A model generated the notes under the pieces. It saw nothing but the letters and a program-made list of their open reading frames with translations. It did not search any database and was not told the origin of the DNA. 64,000 nucleotides of DNA from Bradyrhizobium genosp. L (GTDB lineage: Bacteria; Pseudomonadota; Alphaproteobacteria; Rhizobiales; Xanthobacteraceae): assembly GCF_015624485.1 (NCBI RefSeq), contig NZ_CP061378.1, positions 4,774,001-4,838,000 of the forward strand. The letters are read 5' to 3'. Numbering within the stretch: the stretch's first letter is position 1; each line of letters starts with the position of its first letter. The position numbers were made by a program, and so were the translations under genes. Of this stretch, positions 50,780 to 60,304 are shown piece after piece.

Positions 50780-52378
50780 CTACTCCGACTTGTCGATATT
50801 CCAGAAGATCGGCGTAGCCGGACCGTCGAGCACCCCGGTCAGCGACTTCCGCCACGCGCTCGGCACCGTGTACTGGCCGAGCGGAATGTAGATCACCTGG
50901 TCGTAAGCCTCGGTCTGGATCTCGGTAGCGATCTTCTTCTTTTCTTCGGCGGAGCCGGCACGCGCGAACTTGTCGCGCAGCTCCTCGATCTTGGCGTCCT
51001 CGGCCCAGCCGAACCAGCCGCTCTTCTGTCCCATCCCGGTGATCGAGGCGTTGACGATCGGATCGGAGACGTCGGCAGCGACCCAGTTGGTGAAGAACAT
51101 GTTCCAGCCGCCCTCCTTCGGCGACTTGCGGCTGGCGCGGCGGGTGACCACGGTCTGCCAGTCGGTCGCCTGCAGATCGACCTTGAAGCCGGCGTCGCGC
51201 AGCTGCTGCGCCACGACGATCGGCTGGGCCTTCAGCGTGGTGACGTCGCCCGGCGCCATGATCACGACCGGGGTGCCGTCATAGCCCGAAGCAGCGAGCT
51301 CCTTCTTGGCCTCGGCCATGCCGTTGCCCTTGATCAGCGTCTCGGCGCCGACATCAGTCGCGAGCGGCGTGCCGCAGACGAAGAAGGCGCCGCAGATCTG
51401 CTGGTACTTGGCGTTGCCGACCAGCGCGTCGAGCACGTCCTTCTGATTCATCGCCAGGAAGGCGGCGCGACGAACCTTCACATTGTCGAAGGGCGGATAC
51501 ATGAAGTTCATGCGTCCGAGGGTCTGGAAGCCGAACTTGTTGAGCACGTCGATCTTGAGGTCCGGATTGGCCTCCAGCACAGGCAGCATGTCGAACGGAA
51601 GGTTCTCCATGAAGTCGATGTCGCCGGACTGCAACGCGTTCACCGCGGTCTGCGCGTCGGCCATCGTGATCCATTCGACGCGATCGACCTTGACGACCTT
51701 GCCGCCCGCGGTCCAGCTCGCCGGCTCCTTGCGCGGCACATAGTCCTTGTTCTTCTCATAGACCGCCTTCACGCCCGGCTGGAATTCGCTGGCGACGAAC
51801 TTGAACGGGCCGGAGCCGATCTGCTCGGGGATCGGCTTGTCCGGCGGCGTCTCGGCAAGACGCTTCGGCATCATGAACGGCACGCGCGACGACGGCTTGC
51901 CGATCGATTCCAGCACCAGGCCGTAGGGCTCCTTCAGCTTCAGCGTGATGGTCTTGGCGTCGGTCGCCTCCAGGCTCTTGATGAAGTCGAACAGCTTCTG
52001 GCCCATGCCATCGACCTTGCCCCAGCGCTGCAGCGAGGCGACGCAGTCTTCCGCGGTGACCGGCGTGCCGTCATGCCACTTCAGGCCGTCGCGCAGCGTG
52101 AACGTATAGGTCAGCTTGTCGTCGGAGACCTTCCAGTCCGCCATCTGCGGCTGGATCTTGAAATTCGAATCGGTCGCCAGCAGCGTGTCGTAGACCATGT
52201 AGCCGTGATCGCGGCTGATATAGGCCGTGGTCATGATTGGATCGATGACGCGCAGATCGGAGTGCATCACCGCGGTGATGGTCTTGCCCGCGGCCATCAC
52301 CGGCGGCGCAAACGACAGCGCGAGCGCAGCCAGCGCAGCCGCGAGCGTGCGGCGCTTCCAACGCGAGATAGGGGACAT
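50780..52378 (-). CDS. ABC transporter substrate-binding protein, family 5 (DppA/OppA type)
   Basis: A 532-aa periplasmic binding protein with a Sec leader (RRTLAAALAALALSFAPPVMA). SBP_bac_5 motifs match those of the gene at 12558, with conserved blocks KTITAVMHSDLR, TYTFTLRDGLKWHDGTPVTA and QIGSGPFKFVASEFQPG. ATG 52378 has AGGAGAG on the minus strand. It is divergent from the M20 peptidase/dppBCDF operon, so it should be the binding subunit of that importer. Confidence 0.92.
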   Translation of the reverse strand: MSPISRWKRRTLAAALAALALSFAPPVMAAGKTITAVMHSDLRVIDPIMTTAYISRDHGYMVYDTLLATDSNFKIQPQMADWKVSDDKLTYTFTLRDGLKWHDGTPVTAEDCVASLQRWGKVDGMGQKLFDFIKSLEATDAKTITLKLKEPYGLVLESIGKPSSRVPFMMPKRLAETPPDKPIPEQIGSGPFKFVASEFQPGVKAVYEKNKDYVPRKEPASWTAGGKVVKVDRVEWITMADAQTAVNALQSGDIDFMENLPFDMLPVLEANPDLKIDVLNKFGFQTLGRMNFMYPPFDNVKVRRAAFLAMNQKDVLDALVGNAKYQQICGAFFVCGTPLATDVGAETLIKGNGMAEAKKELAASGYDGTPVVIMAPGDVTTLKAQPIVVAQQLRDAGFKVDLQATDWQTVVTRRASRKSPKEGGWNMFFTNWVAADVSDPIVNASITGMGQKSGWFGWAEDAKIEELRDKFARAGSAEEKKKIATEIQTEAYDQVIYIPLGQYTVPSAWRKSLTGVLDGPATPIFWNIDKSE

Positions 52379-52643
52379 GCAAATCTCTCCTGACGTGAAA
52401 CTGGTCAAAGCCGGCTTATTCGTTATGCACGCGGTTCGTTATTTAGGCGAACTAACATGCTGTATGGCTTGCGAAATCGAGACTTACATCAAGCGCAATG
52501 CGCGTCAATCGGTTTCGGGCGCGATCAAACGTATACGAATGAATGAGCAACGACCGCAGCGCAATTGACTTTACAAACTCGTCGCCTGAGTTTTTCGTAC
52601 GCGCGCGCAGCCGACGCACGCCGAACAACAAGAGAGAAAAGAC
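52379..52643. promoter_or_regulatory. Divergent promoter region of the peptide cluster
   Basis: 265 bp between the binding-protein gene and the M20 peptidase gene. It contains an inverted repeat GTTCG (52434-52438) / CGAAC (52448-52452) and a repeated TTCGTTAT. It must drive both divergent transcripts. Confidence 0.4.
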
Positions 52644-53774
52644 ATGAACCCAGCCAATCTCCCTTTTGACTCCGAAGTGATGCTGCAGGGGCTGCGAAGC
52701 TGGGTGGAGTGCGAAAGCCCGACCTGGGATGCGAAAGCGGTCGAACGCATGCTCGATCTCGCCGCGCGCGAGATGGCGATCATGGGTGCGACGATCGAGC
52801 GCATCGCCGGACGCCAGGGTTTTGCCGGCTGTGTCCGCGCCCGCTTCCCTCACCCGAGGCAGGGCCAGCCCGGCATCCTGATCGCCGGCCATCTCGACAC
52901 CGTGCATCCGGTCGGCACCATCGAGAAGCTGGCCTGGCGTCGCGAGGGCAACAAGTGCTTCGGCCCCGGCATCTTCGACATGAAGGGCGGCAACTATCTG
53001 TCGCTGGAGGCGATCAGGCAATTGGCGCGTGCGTCCTTCACGACGCCGCTGCCGATCACCGTGCTGTTCACACCGGATGAGGAGGTCGGCACGCCGTCGA
53101 CCCGCGACATCATCGAGGCGGAGGCCGCGCGCAACAAATATGTGCTGGTGCCGGAGCCGGGCCGGCCGAACAACGGCGTGGTCACCGGCCGCTACGCGAT
53201 CGCGCGCTTCAATCTCGAAGCGATCGGCAAGCCGAGCCATGCCGGCGCGACGCTCTCCTCCGGCCGCTCCGCGATCAAGGAGATGGCGCGCCAGATCCTG
53301 GCCATCGACGCCATGACCACCGAGGACTGCACGTTCTCGGTCGGCATCGTGCATGGCGGCCAATGGGTCAATTGCGTCGCGACCACCTGCACGGGCGAAG
53401 CGCTCAGCATGGCCAAACGCCAGGCCGATCTCGATCGCGGCGTCGAGCGCATGCTGGCGCTGTCGGGCACGGCCAACGACGTCACCTTCAAGGTGACGCG
53501 CGGCGTCACCCGTCCGGTGTGGGAGCCGGATGCCGGCACGATGGCGCTGTACGAAAAGGCAAAGCGCCTCGCGGCGGCGATGGGCCTCGATCTGCCGCAT
53601 GGCAGCGCCGGCGGCGGCTCCGACGGCAACTTCACCGGCGCGATGGGCATCCCCACTCTCGACGGCCTTGGCGTGCGCGGCGCCGATGCGCACACGTTGA
53701 ACGAACATATCGAAGTCGACAGCCTCGCCGAGCGCGGCCGCCTGATGGCGGCGCTGCTGGCGACGCTGGAATAG
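52644..53774 (+). CDS. M20 family metallopeptidase (carboxypeptidase G2-like)
   Basis: A 376-aa zinc peptidase. The metal-ligand motif is GHLDTVHPVG (His83, Asp85), with GIFDMKGG and PDEEVGT later, then the dimerisation-domain region GKPSHAGATLSSG and the C-terminal H of GADAHTLNEH. It cleaves C-terminal glutamate or N-acyl amino acids in this family. It is the first gene of the rightward operon and lacks a signal peptide, so it acts in the cytoplasm on imported substrate. ATG 52644 is preceded by AAGAGAGAAAAG. Confidence 0.9.
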   Translation: MNPANLPFDSEVMLQGLRSWVECESPTWDAKAVERMLDLAAREMAIMGATIERIAGRQGFAGCVRARFPHPRQGQPGILIAGHLDTVHPVGTIEKLAWRREGNKCFGPGIFDMKGGNYLSLEAIRQLARASFTTPLPITVLFTPDEEVGTPSTRDIIEAEAARNKYVLVPEPGRPNNGVVTGRYAIARFNLEAIGKPSHAGATLSSGRSAIKEMARQILAIDAMTTEDCTFSVGIVHGGQWVNCVATTCTGEALSMAKRQADLDRGVERMLALSGTANDVTFKVTRGVTRPVWEPDAGTMALYEKAKRLAAAMGLDLPHGSAGGGSDGNFTGAMGIPTLDGLGVRGADAHTLNEHIEVDSLAERGRLMAALLATLE

Positions 53775-53921
53775 CGCGATCGTGGAATATCGCGGCGGCA
53801 GGAATGATCATCGCCCCGCCGGTTAGCTGCACCGCAAAAATCGCGGCCACGATGGCATGGGACTTGCTGAGGTGCTACCGTCCCCGCGGGACGTCATCGA
53901 CCACAATCCAACGGAGCGAAT

Positions 53922-54866
53922 TTGCTCGGCTATCTCCTTCGCCGCATCCTTGCCGCCATTCCGACGATGGGCGTGGTCGCGTTGTTCGTGTTCCTGTTGC
54001 TGCGGCTCACCCCCGGCGATCCCGCGGCGATCCTGGCCGGCGACAATGCGACGCCGGAGCAGCTTGATCGCATCCGCGCCTCGCTCGGCCTCAACGAGCC
54101 GATCTACATCCAGTTCTACACCTGGGTCGCCAAGCTGCTGCACGGCGACCTCGGCGTCTCCCTGATCTCGAACAAGCCGATCCTCGAGATGATCGGCCCG
54201 CGCCTCGAGCCGTCGATTTCAGTCGCGCTGGCCACCATCATCCTCTCGATCGTGGTCGCGGTGCCGCTTGGCGTGATCGCGGCGTGGAAGCACGGCACCT
54301 GGATCGACCGCTGCGTGATGGGGCTGTCGGTGCTCGGCTTCTCGGTTCCGGTGTTCGTGATCGGCTATGTGCTGATCCAGGTGTTCGCGATCTATCCCTT
54401 CCGCTGGGTGCCGGTGCAGGGCTTCAAGAGCATCTCGGCCGGCTTCGGTCCGTTCTTCGAGCGCCTCATCCTGCCGACCTGCACCCTCTCCTTCATCTAT
54501 GTCGCGCTGATCGCGCGCATGACGCGCGCCTCGATGCTCGACGTGCTGGGTGAAGACTATGTGCGCACGGCGCGCGCCAAGGGCATCGGCGAGACCGGCG
54601 TGCTGTTGCGCCACGCGCTGCGCAACGCCGCAGTGCCCGTCATCACCGTGATCGGCTCCGGCTTCGCGCTGTTGATCTCGGGGGTGGTCGTCACCGAAAG
54701 CGTGTTCAACCTGCCCGGCATCGGCCGCCTCACCGTCGATGCGGTGCTGGCGCGCGACTATCCGGTGATCCAGGCCATGATCCTGCTCACGTCGGGCATT
54801 TATGTCGGGGTCAATCTCTTGATCGACGTTGCCTACACCCTGCTCGATCCTCGTATCCGGTACTGA
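53922..54866 (+). CDS. Dipeptide/oligopeptide ABC transporter permease (DppB type)
   Basis: A 314-aa inner-membrane permease with six helices and the N-terminal LGYLLRRILAAIPTMGVVALFVFLLL typical of DppB. The cytoplasmic ATPase-contact loop is EDYVRTARAKGI. It starts at TTG 53922; GGAGCG lies upstream. It pairs with the following DppC-type permease and the ATPase at 55754 in one operon. The gap to the upstream peptidase is 147 bp. Confidence 0.92.
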   Translation: MLGYLLRRILAAIPTMGVVALFVFLLLRLTPGDPAAILAGDNATPEQLDRIRASLGLNEPIYIQFYTWVAKLLHGDLGVSLISNKPILEMIGPRLEPSISVALATIILSIVVAVPLGVIAAWKHGTWIDRCVMGLSVLGFSVPVFVIGYVLIQVFAIYPFRWVPVQGFKSISAGFGPFFERLILPTCTLSFIYVALIARMTRASMLDVLGEDYVRTARAKGIGETGVLLRHALRNAAVPVITVIGSGFALLISGVVVTESVFNLPGIGRLTVDAVLARDYPVIQAMILLTSGIYVGVNLLIDVAYTLLDPRIRY

Positions 54867-54869
54867 GCG

Positions 54870-55757
54870 ATGGCGATCGATACCATTCCCGAATCCTCGA
54901 TGTCAGTCACCCGGCCGTTCCGCGTCAGGCTCGGCTTCCTGACGTCGACGCCGATCATCGCGGTGGCGACGATCTGCCTCGCCCTCATCATCCTGATGGC
55001 GATCTTCGCGCCGCTGCTGGCGCCGCACGATCCGCTGCTGCTGACCCCGGCGCAGCGGCTGAAGCCGGCGAGTGCGCAATATCTGCTCGGCACCGACGCC
55101 TTCGGCCGCGACCTGCTGTCGCGCGTCATCTACGGCGCGCGGATCTCGCTGGTGATCGGGCTGGGAGCTGCCGTCTGCTCGATCGCCATCGGCCTGCTGA
55201 TCGGCCTCGTCTCCGGCTTCTTCCGCTGGGTCGATGCGGTGATGATGCGGGTGATGGACGGGTTGATGGCGATCCCCGCCATCCTGCTTGCGATCGCCGT
55301 GGTGTCGCTCTCCGGCGCCGGCATCTGGACCGTGATGATCGCGATCACGATTCCCGAAATCCCGCGGGTGGCGCGGCTGGTGCGCTCGGTGGTGCTGACC
55401 GCCCGCGAGGAGCCCTATGTCGAGGCCGCGATCTCGGTCGGCTCCAGCCTGCCCAAGATCATGTGGCGGCATCTGATGCCGAACACGATCGCGCCGCTGA
55501 TCGTGCAAGGCACCTACGTTTGCGCCTCCGCGATCCTGACCGAGGCGATCCTGTCCTTCCTCGGCGCCGGCATCTCGCCGGAAACGCCGACCTGGGGCAA
55601 CATCATGGCCGAAGGCCGCTCCTATTTTCAGATCAAGCCGACACTGATCTTCTGGCCAGGACTGCTGCTCTCGATCGCCATCCTCAGCATCAATCTGATC
55701 GGCGACGCCGCCCGCGACGCGCTCGATCCCCGCATGAAGCAGCGTGAGGGCAAGTGA
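54870..55757 (+). CDS. Dipeptide/oligopeptide ABC transporter permease (DppC type)
   Basis: A 295-aa permease with the longer N-terminal tail typical of DppC and the contact loop REEPYVEAAISVGSS. The DPL.LTPAQRL and GTDAFGRDLLSRVIYGAR motifs are characteristic. It starts 3 bp after the DppB stop and overlaps the next gene by GTGA, so the whole block is one operon. Confidence 0.92.
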   Translation: MAIDTIPESSMSVTRPFRVRLGFLTSTPIIAVATICLALIILMAIFAPLLAPHDPLLLTPAQRLKPASAQYLLGTDAFGRDLLSRVIYGARISLVIGLGAAVCSIAIGLLIGLVSGFFRWVDAVMMRVMDGLMAIPAILLAIAVVSLSGAGIWTVMIAITIPEIPRVARLVRSVVLTAREEPYVEAAISVGSSLPKIMWRHLMPNTIAPLIVQGTYVCASAILTEAILSFLGAGISPETPTWGNIMAEGRSYFQIKPTLIFWPGLLLSIAILSINLIGDAARDALDPRMKQREGK

Positions 55758-57409
55758 CCACAGCCAATTCAAGCAACGTCGTCCTCGACATCAACAACCT
55801 CGTCGTCGGACTCGGCCGCAAGGCGGACGCGCCGCGCATCATCGACGACCTCTCCCTACAGGTGCGCGAAGGCGAGACGCTGTGCCTGGTCGGCGAGAGC
55901 GGCTCGGGCAAGTCGGTGACCTCACTCACCGTCATGGGCCTGCAGCAGAAGGGCATGCTGGTGCCCTTGGCCGGCAGCGTCAAGCTGGTCGGCGAGGAAC
56001 TGCTGACGGCCACCGACCGCCGCTTAAGGCAATTGCGCGCGACGCGGATGGCGATGATCTTCCAGGAGCCGATGACCGCGCTCAATCCGGTGGTGCATGT
56101 CGGCCGCCAGATCGACGAGGTACTGCGCGCCCATACCGATCTCGACGCCCGCGCCCGCCGCCAGAAGATCCTTGCGATGATGGAGCATGTGCGACTGCCG
56201 GACGTCGAGCGCATCTTCGCCTCCTACCCGCACAGGCTGTCGGGCGGGCAACGCCAGCGCATCATGATCGCGATGGCGCTGGTGCTCGAACCGAAGCTCC
56301 TGATCGCGGACGAGCCGACCACTGCGCTCGACGTGACCACGCAGAAGCAGATCCTCACGCTGATCCGCGACCTGCAGCGCGATCACGGCACCGCGGTGCT
56401 GTTCATCACCCACGACATGGGCGTGGTGGCCGAGATCGCCGATCGCGTCGCGGTGATGCGGCACGGCCGGTTGGTCGAGACCGGCCCGCTGCAGGACGTG
56501 CTGCGCAATCCCACGATGGATTACACCCGCAACCTGCTGTCCTCGGTGCCGAGCCTTGTGCCACGCCTGCCGCGCGAGGAGAGCAAGGAACCGGTGGTGC
56601 TGGAAGCCAACGAGCTCAGCAAGATCTATCGGGAGCGGTCGCTGTTCGGCAAGCCGCGCGAGGTCGCCGCAGCCAGCAACGTCACCCTCACCTTGCGCAA
56701 GGGCCGCACGCTCGGCATCGTCGGCGAAAGCGGCTCCGGCAAATCAACGGTGGCGCGCTGCATCGTGCGCCTGATCGATCCGACCTCCGGCGGCGTGCGC
56801 CTGGTCGGCCGCGAGATCTCCGGTCTGTCGCGACGGCTGCTGCAGCCGCATCGCAAGAAGATCCAGATGATCTTCCAGGACCCCTACCGCTCGCTCAATC
56901 CGCGCGTCACGGTCGGCGAGAGCATCGCGGAGGGCCCGATCAATTACGGCATGCCGCGCAGGGATGCGCTGGCGAGGGCCCGCGAGCTGCTCGAGCTGGT
57001 GCATCTGCCGCCCGACGCCATCTCGCGCTTTCCGCACCAGTTCTCCGGCGGCCAGCGCCAGCGCATCGCGATCGCCCGCGCACTGGCGCTCGACCCCGAC
57101 GTGCTGGTGGCCGACGAGGCCGTCTCCGCGCTCGACGTTTCGGTGCAGGCGCAGGTGCTCGATCTGCTCGACGAAATCCAGAAGCGGCTGGGTATCGCGC
57201 TGCTCTTCATCACCCATGATTTGCGGGTCGCGGCCCAGATATGCGACGACGTCGCCGTGATGCAGCATGGCCGCGTCGTGGAACAGGGACTGGCCGCGGA
57301 AGTGCTGACCAATCCGCAGCAGGCCTACACCCGCGCGCTGCTGGACGCGGCTCCGGGGCGCGGCTGGGACTTTGCCAATTTCCGTCCGGTTTCGGAGGCC
57401 GCGGAGTAG
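55754..57409 (+). CDS. Fused dipeptide ABC transporter ATPase (DppD-DppF)
   Basis: A 551-aa protein with two complete ABC cassettes. Walker A is GESGSGKS at residues 47-54 and again near 324. Signature motifs are LSGGQRQRIMI near 162 and FSGGQRQRIAI near 431. Both have H-loop histidines (LFITHDM, LFITHDL). A fused DppD/DppF arrangement is common in rhizobia. It energises the permeases at 53922 and 54870. Confidence 0.93.
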   Translation: MTTANSSNVVLDINNLVVGLGRKADAPRIIDDLSLQVREGETLCLVGESGSGKSVTSLTVMGLQQKGMLVPLAGSVKLVGEELLTATDRRLRQLRATRMAMIFQEPMTALNPVVHVGRQIDEVLRAHTDLDARARRQKILAMMEHVRLPDVERIFASYPHRLSGGQRQRIMIAMALVLEPKLLIADEPTTALDVTTQKQILTLIRDLQRDHGTAVLFITHDMGVVAEIADRVAVMRHGRLVETGPLQDVLRNPTMDYTRNLLSSVPSLVPRLPREESKEPVVLEANELSKIYRERSLFGKPREVAAASNVTLTLRKGRTLGIVGESGSGKSTVARCIVRLIDPTSGGVRLVGREISGLSRRLLQPHRKKIQMIFQDPYRSLNPRVTVGESIAEGPINYGMPRRDALARARELLELVHLPPDAISRFPHQFSGGQRQRIAIARALALDPDVLVADEAVSALDVSVQAQVLDLLDEIQKRLGIALLFITHDLRVAAQICDDVAVMQHGRVVEQGLAAEVLTNPQQAYTRALLDAAPGRGWDFANFRPVSEAAE

Positions 57410-57428
57410 CGCGTCCGACAAAAGTATG

Positions 57429-57462
57429 TAGCCCGGATGCAGCGAAGCGAAATCCGGGTTAC
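57429..57462. repeat. Short palindromic repeat (TAGCCCGGAT family)
   Basis: GTAGCCCGGATGCAGCGAAG followed by CGAAATCCGGGTTAC forms an imperfect hairpin in the 195-bp gap between the dpp ATPase and the M81 peptidase. It is probably a REP-like unit. Confidence 0.6.
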
Positions 57463-57604
57463 GGATGTGGCGAGAATCCGAGCCACCTCCGACGCCCATA
57501 GGGCATGCAAATCCGGCAGTGCTCCACGCCTTGCGCTTGGCGCGACGACACGCTTAACGTCGCCGGCCAAGACTGTACGAGCAAGACTGTACCGAGATCG
57601 CTTG

Positions 57605-59125
57605 ATGACCCGCATCGCCGTTGGCGCCTTCCTGCACGAGACCAACACCTTCGCGCCGACGAAGGCCACCTATGATGACTTCGTGCACGGTGGCGGCTGG
57701 CCGTCGATGACGCATGGCGCCGGCGTGCTCAAGGTCATGCGCAAGATCAATGCCGGCCTCGCCGGCTTTGTCGAGGCAGCGGAAGCCGATGGCTGGGAAT
57801 TGGTCCCGACGGTTGCGGCCGGCGCGACCCCGTCGGCGCATGTGACAAAGGACGCCTTCGAGCGGATCGTGACGGAGATCGTCGACGGCATCGCCGCGGC
57901 CGGGCCGATCGACGCGGTCTATCTCGACCTGCATGGCGCGATGGTGACCGAGCACCATGACGACGGCGAAGGCGAAATCCTCGCCCGCGTGCGCAAGGTG
58001 ATCGGCAAGGATTTGCCGCTGGTCGCGAGCCTCGACCTGCACGCCAACGTCTCGCCCGGGATGATCGAACATGCCGACGCGCTGATCGCCTACCGCACCT
58101 ATCCGCATGTCGACATGGCCGACACCGGCCGCGCCTGCGCCAGGCATCTGGCCTTGCTGCTCAAGTCCGGACAGCGCCTCGCAAAGGCGTTCCGGCAGCT
58201 ACCGTTCCTGATCCCGATCAGCTGGCAGTGCACCAACGACCAGCCGGCCAAGGGCATCTATCAGAAGCTCGCGGCGCTGGAGAGCGACGCGGTTCCGACG
58301 CTCTCGTTTGCCTTCGGCTTCCCGGCCGCGGACTTCCATGACTGCGGCCCGAGCGTGTTCGCCTATGGCCGGACCCAGGCCGATGCCGATGCGGCCGCCG
58401 ACAGCATTGCCGCCTTGGTCGAGCGCCATGAGAACGATTTTGACGGACGTATCTACTCACCTGACGAGGGCGTCCGACATGCCATGGAACTGGCGAGATC
58501 GGCCGCAAAGCCGATCGTCATCGCCGACACCCAAGACAATCCCGGCGCCGGCGGCGATTCCGACACCACCGGCATGCTGCGCGCGCTGGTGCGCAACGGC
58601 GCAAGCGGCGCCACCGGCGCGATCTGCGATCCACAGTCGGCCAAGGCGGCGCATGCGGCCGGCGTCGGTGCGACCGTGACGCTCGATCTCGGCGGCAAGT
58701 CGGGCATTCCCGGCGACGCGCCGTATCGGGAGACCTTCGTCGTGGAGAAACTCTCGGACGGCAAGTTCGTCGCGCCGGGCCCGTTCTACGGCGGCCGCGA
58801 CATGGACATGGGCCCGTCGGCCTGCCTCCGCATCGGCGATATCAGGGTCGTCGTCGCCTCCTACAAGGCCCAGCTCGCCGACCAGGCGATGTACCGCTAT
58901 GTCGGCATCGAACCTTTGGCGCAGAAGATCCTGGTCAACAAGAGCTCGGTGCATTTCCGCGCCGACTTCGAGCCGATCGCCGAAAAGCTCTTGATCTGTG
59001 CCGCGCCGGGCGCAATGCCGGCGGATCCGGCATCGCTGCCCTGGAAACATTTGCGTCCCGGCATTCGTATCAAGCCAAACGGCCCCGTTTTCACGCCCAC
59101 CTCCGCATCTCGCAGCAAGGGATAA
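57605..59125 (+). CDS. M81 family metallopeptidase (microcystinase MlrC-like)
   Basis: A 506-aa metal-dependent peptidase of the MlrC family. FLHETNTFAPTKATYDDF opens the protein. Metal-ligand regions DLHGAMVTEHHDDGEGE and SLDLHANVSPGM follow, and the second half has ADTQDNPGAGGDSDTTGM, the family signature. MlrC cleaves linearised microcystin peptides in Sphingomonas; many rhizobial homologues sit in peptide-uptake operons, as here. ATG 57605 is chosen; TTG 57602 is possible. Confidence 0.9.
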   Translation: MTRIAVGAFLHETNTFAPTKATYDDFVHGGGWPSMTHGAGVLKVMRKINAGLAGFVEAAEADGWELVPTVAAGATPSAHVTKDAFERIVTEIVDGIAAAGPIDAVYLDLHGAMVTEHHDDGEGEILARVRKVIGKDLPLVASLDLHANVSPGMIEHADALIAYRTYPHVDMADTGRACARHLALLLKSGQRLAKAFRQLPFLIPISWQCTNDQPAKGIYQKLAALESDAVPTLSFAFGFPAADFHDCGPSVFAYGRTQADADAAADSIAALVERHENDFDGRIYSPDEGVRHAMELARSAAKPIVIADTQDNPGAGGDSDTTGMLRALVRNGASGATGAICDPQSAKAAHAAGVGATVTLDLGGKSGIPGDAPYRETFVVEKLSDGKFVAPGPFYGGRDMDMGPSACLRIGDIRVVVASYKAQLADQAMYRYVGIEPLAQKILVNKSSVHFRADFEPIAEKLLICAAPGAMPADPASLPWKHLRPGIRIKPNGPVFTPTSASRSKG

Positions 59126-59131
59126 AGAAAA

Positions 59132-60304
59132 ATGCCCACAATCGAACGCATCGACAGCTTTGCCGACGAGCTCACCGCGATCAGGCGGGACTTGCATGCG
59201 CATCCCGAGATCGGCTTCGAGGAGGTCCGCACCTCCGGCATCGTCGCCGAGAAGCTCTCGAGCTGGGGCATCGAGGTGCATCGCGGCCTCGGCCGCACCG
59301 GTGTGGTCGGCGTGCTCAAGGGCAAGGGCAACGGCACCAAGAAGATCGGCCTGCGCGCCGACATGGACGCGCTGCCGATGGAGGAGAACACCAATCTGAA
59401 GTGGCGCTCGACCATTCCGGGCCGCTTCCACGGCTGCGGCCATGACGGCCACACCACGATGCTGCTCGGCACCGCGCGCTATCTCGCCGAGACGCGCAAT
59501 TTCGACGGCACCGTGCATTTCATCTTCCAGCCCGCCGAGGAAGGCCTCGGTGGCGCGCGCGAGATGATCAAGGACGGGCTGTTCCAGCAGTTCCCTTGCG
59601 ACGAGGTCTATGGCCTGCACAATGCGCCCGATCTCAACCACGGCGAGATCGCGATCCTGCCGGGCCCGGCGATGGCCGCCGCCGATTTCTTCGACATCAA
59701 GATTCACGGCTACGGCGCCCATGGCGCGATGCCGGAGCGATCCAAGGACGCCGTGGTGATCGCAACCACGGTCGCCCAGGCGCTGCAGAGCATCGTCAGC
59801 CGCAACGTCGATCCGCTGCAGGCTGCGGTGCTGTCGATCACTCAGATCCACGCCGGCTCGGCCTACAACGTCATCCCCGGCGAGGCCTGGCTGTGCGGCA
59901 CCGTGCGCACCTTCTCCGACGATATCCGCAAGCTGATCGCCAAGCGGATGCGCGCGGTCTGCGCCGGCATGGCCGCGACGTTCGACGTCGAGATCGAGGT
60001 CGATATCCGCGACACGTTCAGCGTGCTGGTGAACCAGGAGGAGCAATCCCGCGTGGTCGAGGAAGTCGCCCGCACCGTCGTCGATCCCGCCAAGGTCATC
60101 ACCCGCTCGACGCCGAAGATGGGCAGCGAGGATTTCGCCGACATGATGCAGGCTATTCCGGGCGCCTATTTCTGGGTCGGTCATGACGGCTCGGTGCCCG
60201 TGCACAATCCCGGTTACGTTCTCGACGACAAGATCCTGCCGATCGGCGCCAGCATGTTCGCCCGCATCATCGAGAAACGTCTCCCGGTAGGTGCCCATGC
60301 ATAA
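59132..60304 (+). CDS. M20 aminoacylase / amidohydrolase (hippurate hydrolase-like)
   Basis: A 390-aa enzyme of the M20D subfamily. RRDLHAHPEIGFEE is the family opening. Metal ligands are in RFHGCGHDGHTTML, FQPAEEGLGGA and LHNAPDL, and a late His is in VPVHNPGY. It hydrolyses N-acyl amino acids such as hippurate or acetyl-amino acids. It starts 6 bp after the M81 stop and overlaps the amidase by 8 nt, so all are co-transcribed. Confidence 0.92.
   Translation: MPTIERIDSFADELTAIRRDLHAHPEIGFEEVRTSGIVAEKLSSWGIEVHRGLGRTGVVGVLKGKGNGTKKIGLRADMDALPMEENTNLKWRSTIPGRFHGCGHDGHTTMLLGTARYLAETRNFDGTVHFIFQPAEEGLGGAREMIKDGLFQQFPCDEVYGLHNAPDLNHGEIAILPGPAMAAADFFDIKIHGYGAHGAMPERSKDAVVIATTVAQALQSIVSRNVDPLQAAVLSITQIHAGSAYNVIPGEAWLCGTVRTFSDDIRKLIAKRMRAVCAGMAATFDVEIEVDIRDTFSVLVNQEEQSRVVEEVARTVVDPAKVITRSTPKMGSEDFADMMQAIPGAYFWVGHDGSVPVHNPGYVLDDKILPIGASMFARIIEKRLPVGAHA

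Noticed and set aside
50372..52393. Plus-strand open frame of 673 codons across the binding-protein gene
   Set aside because: Mirror of the family 5 binding-protein gene; no start context or recognisable motif.
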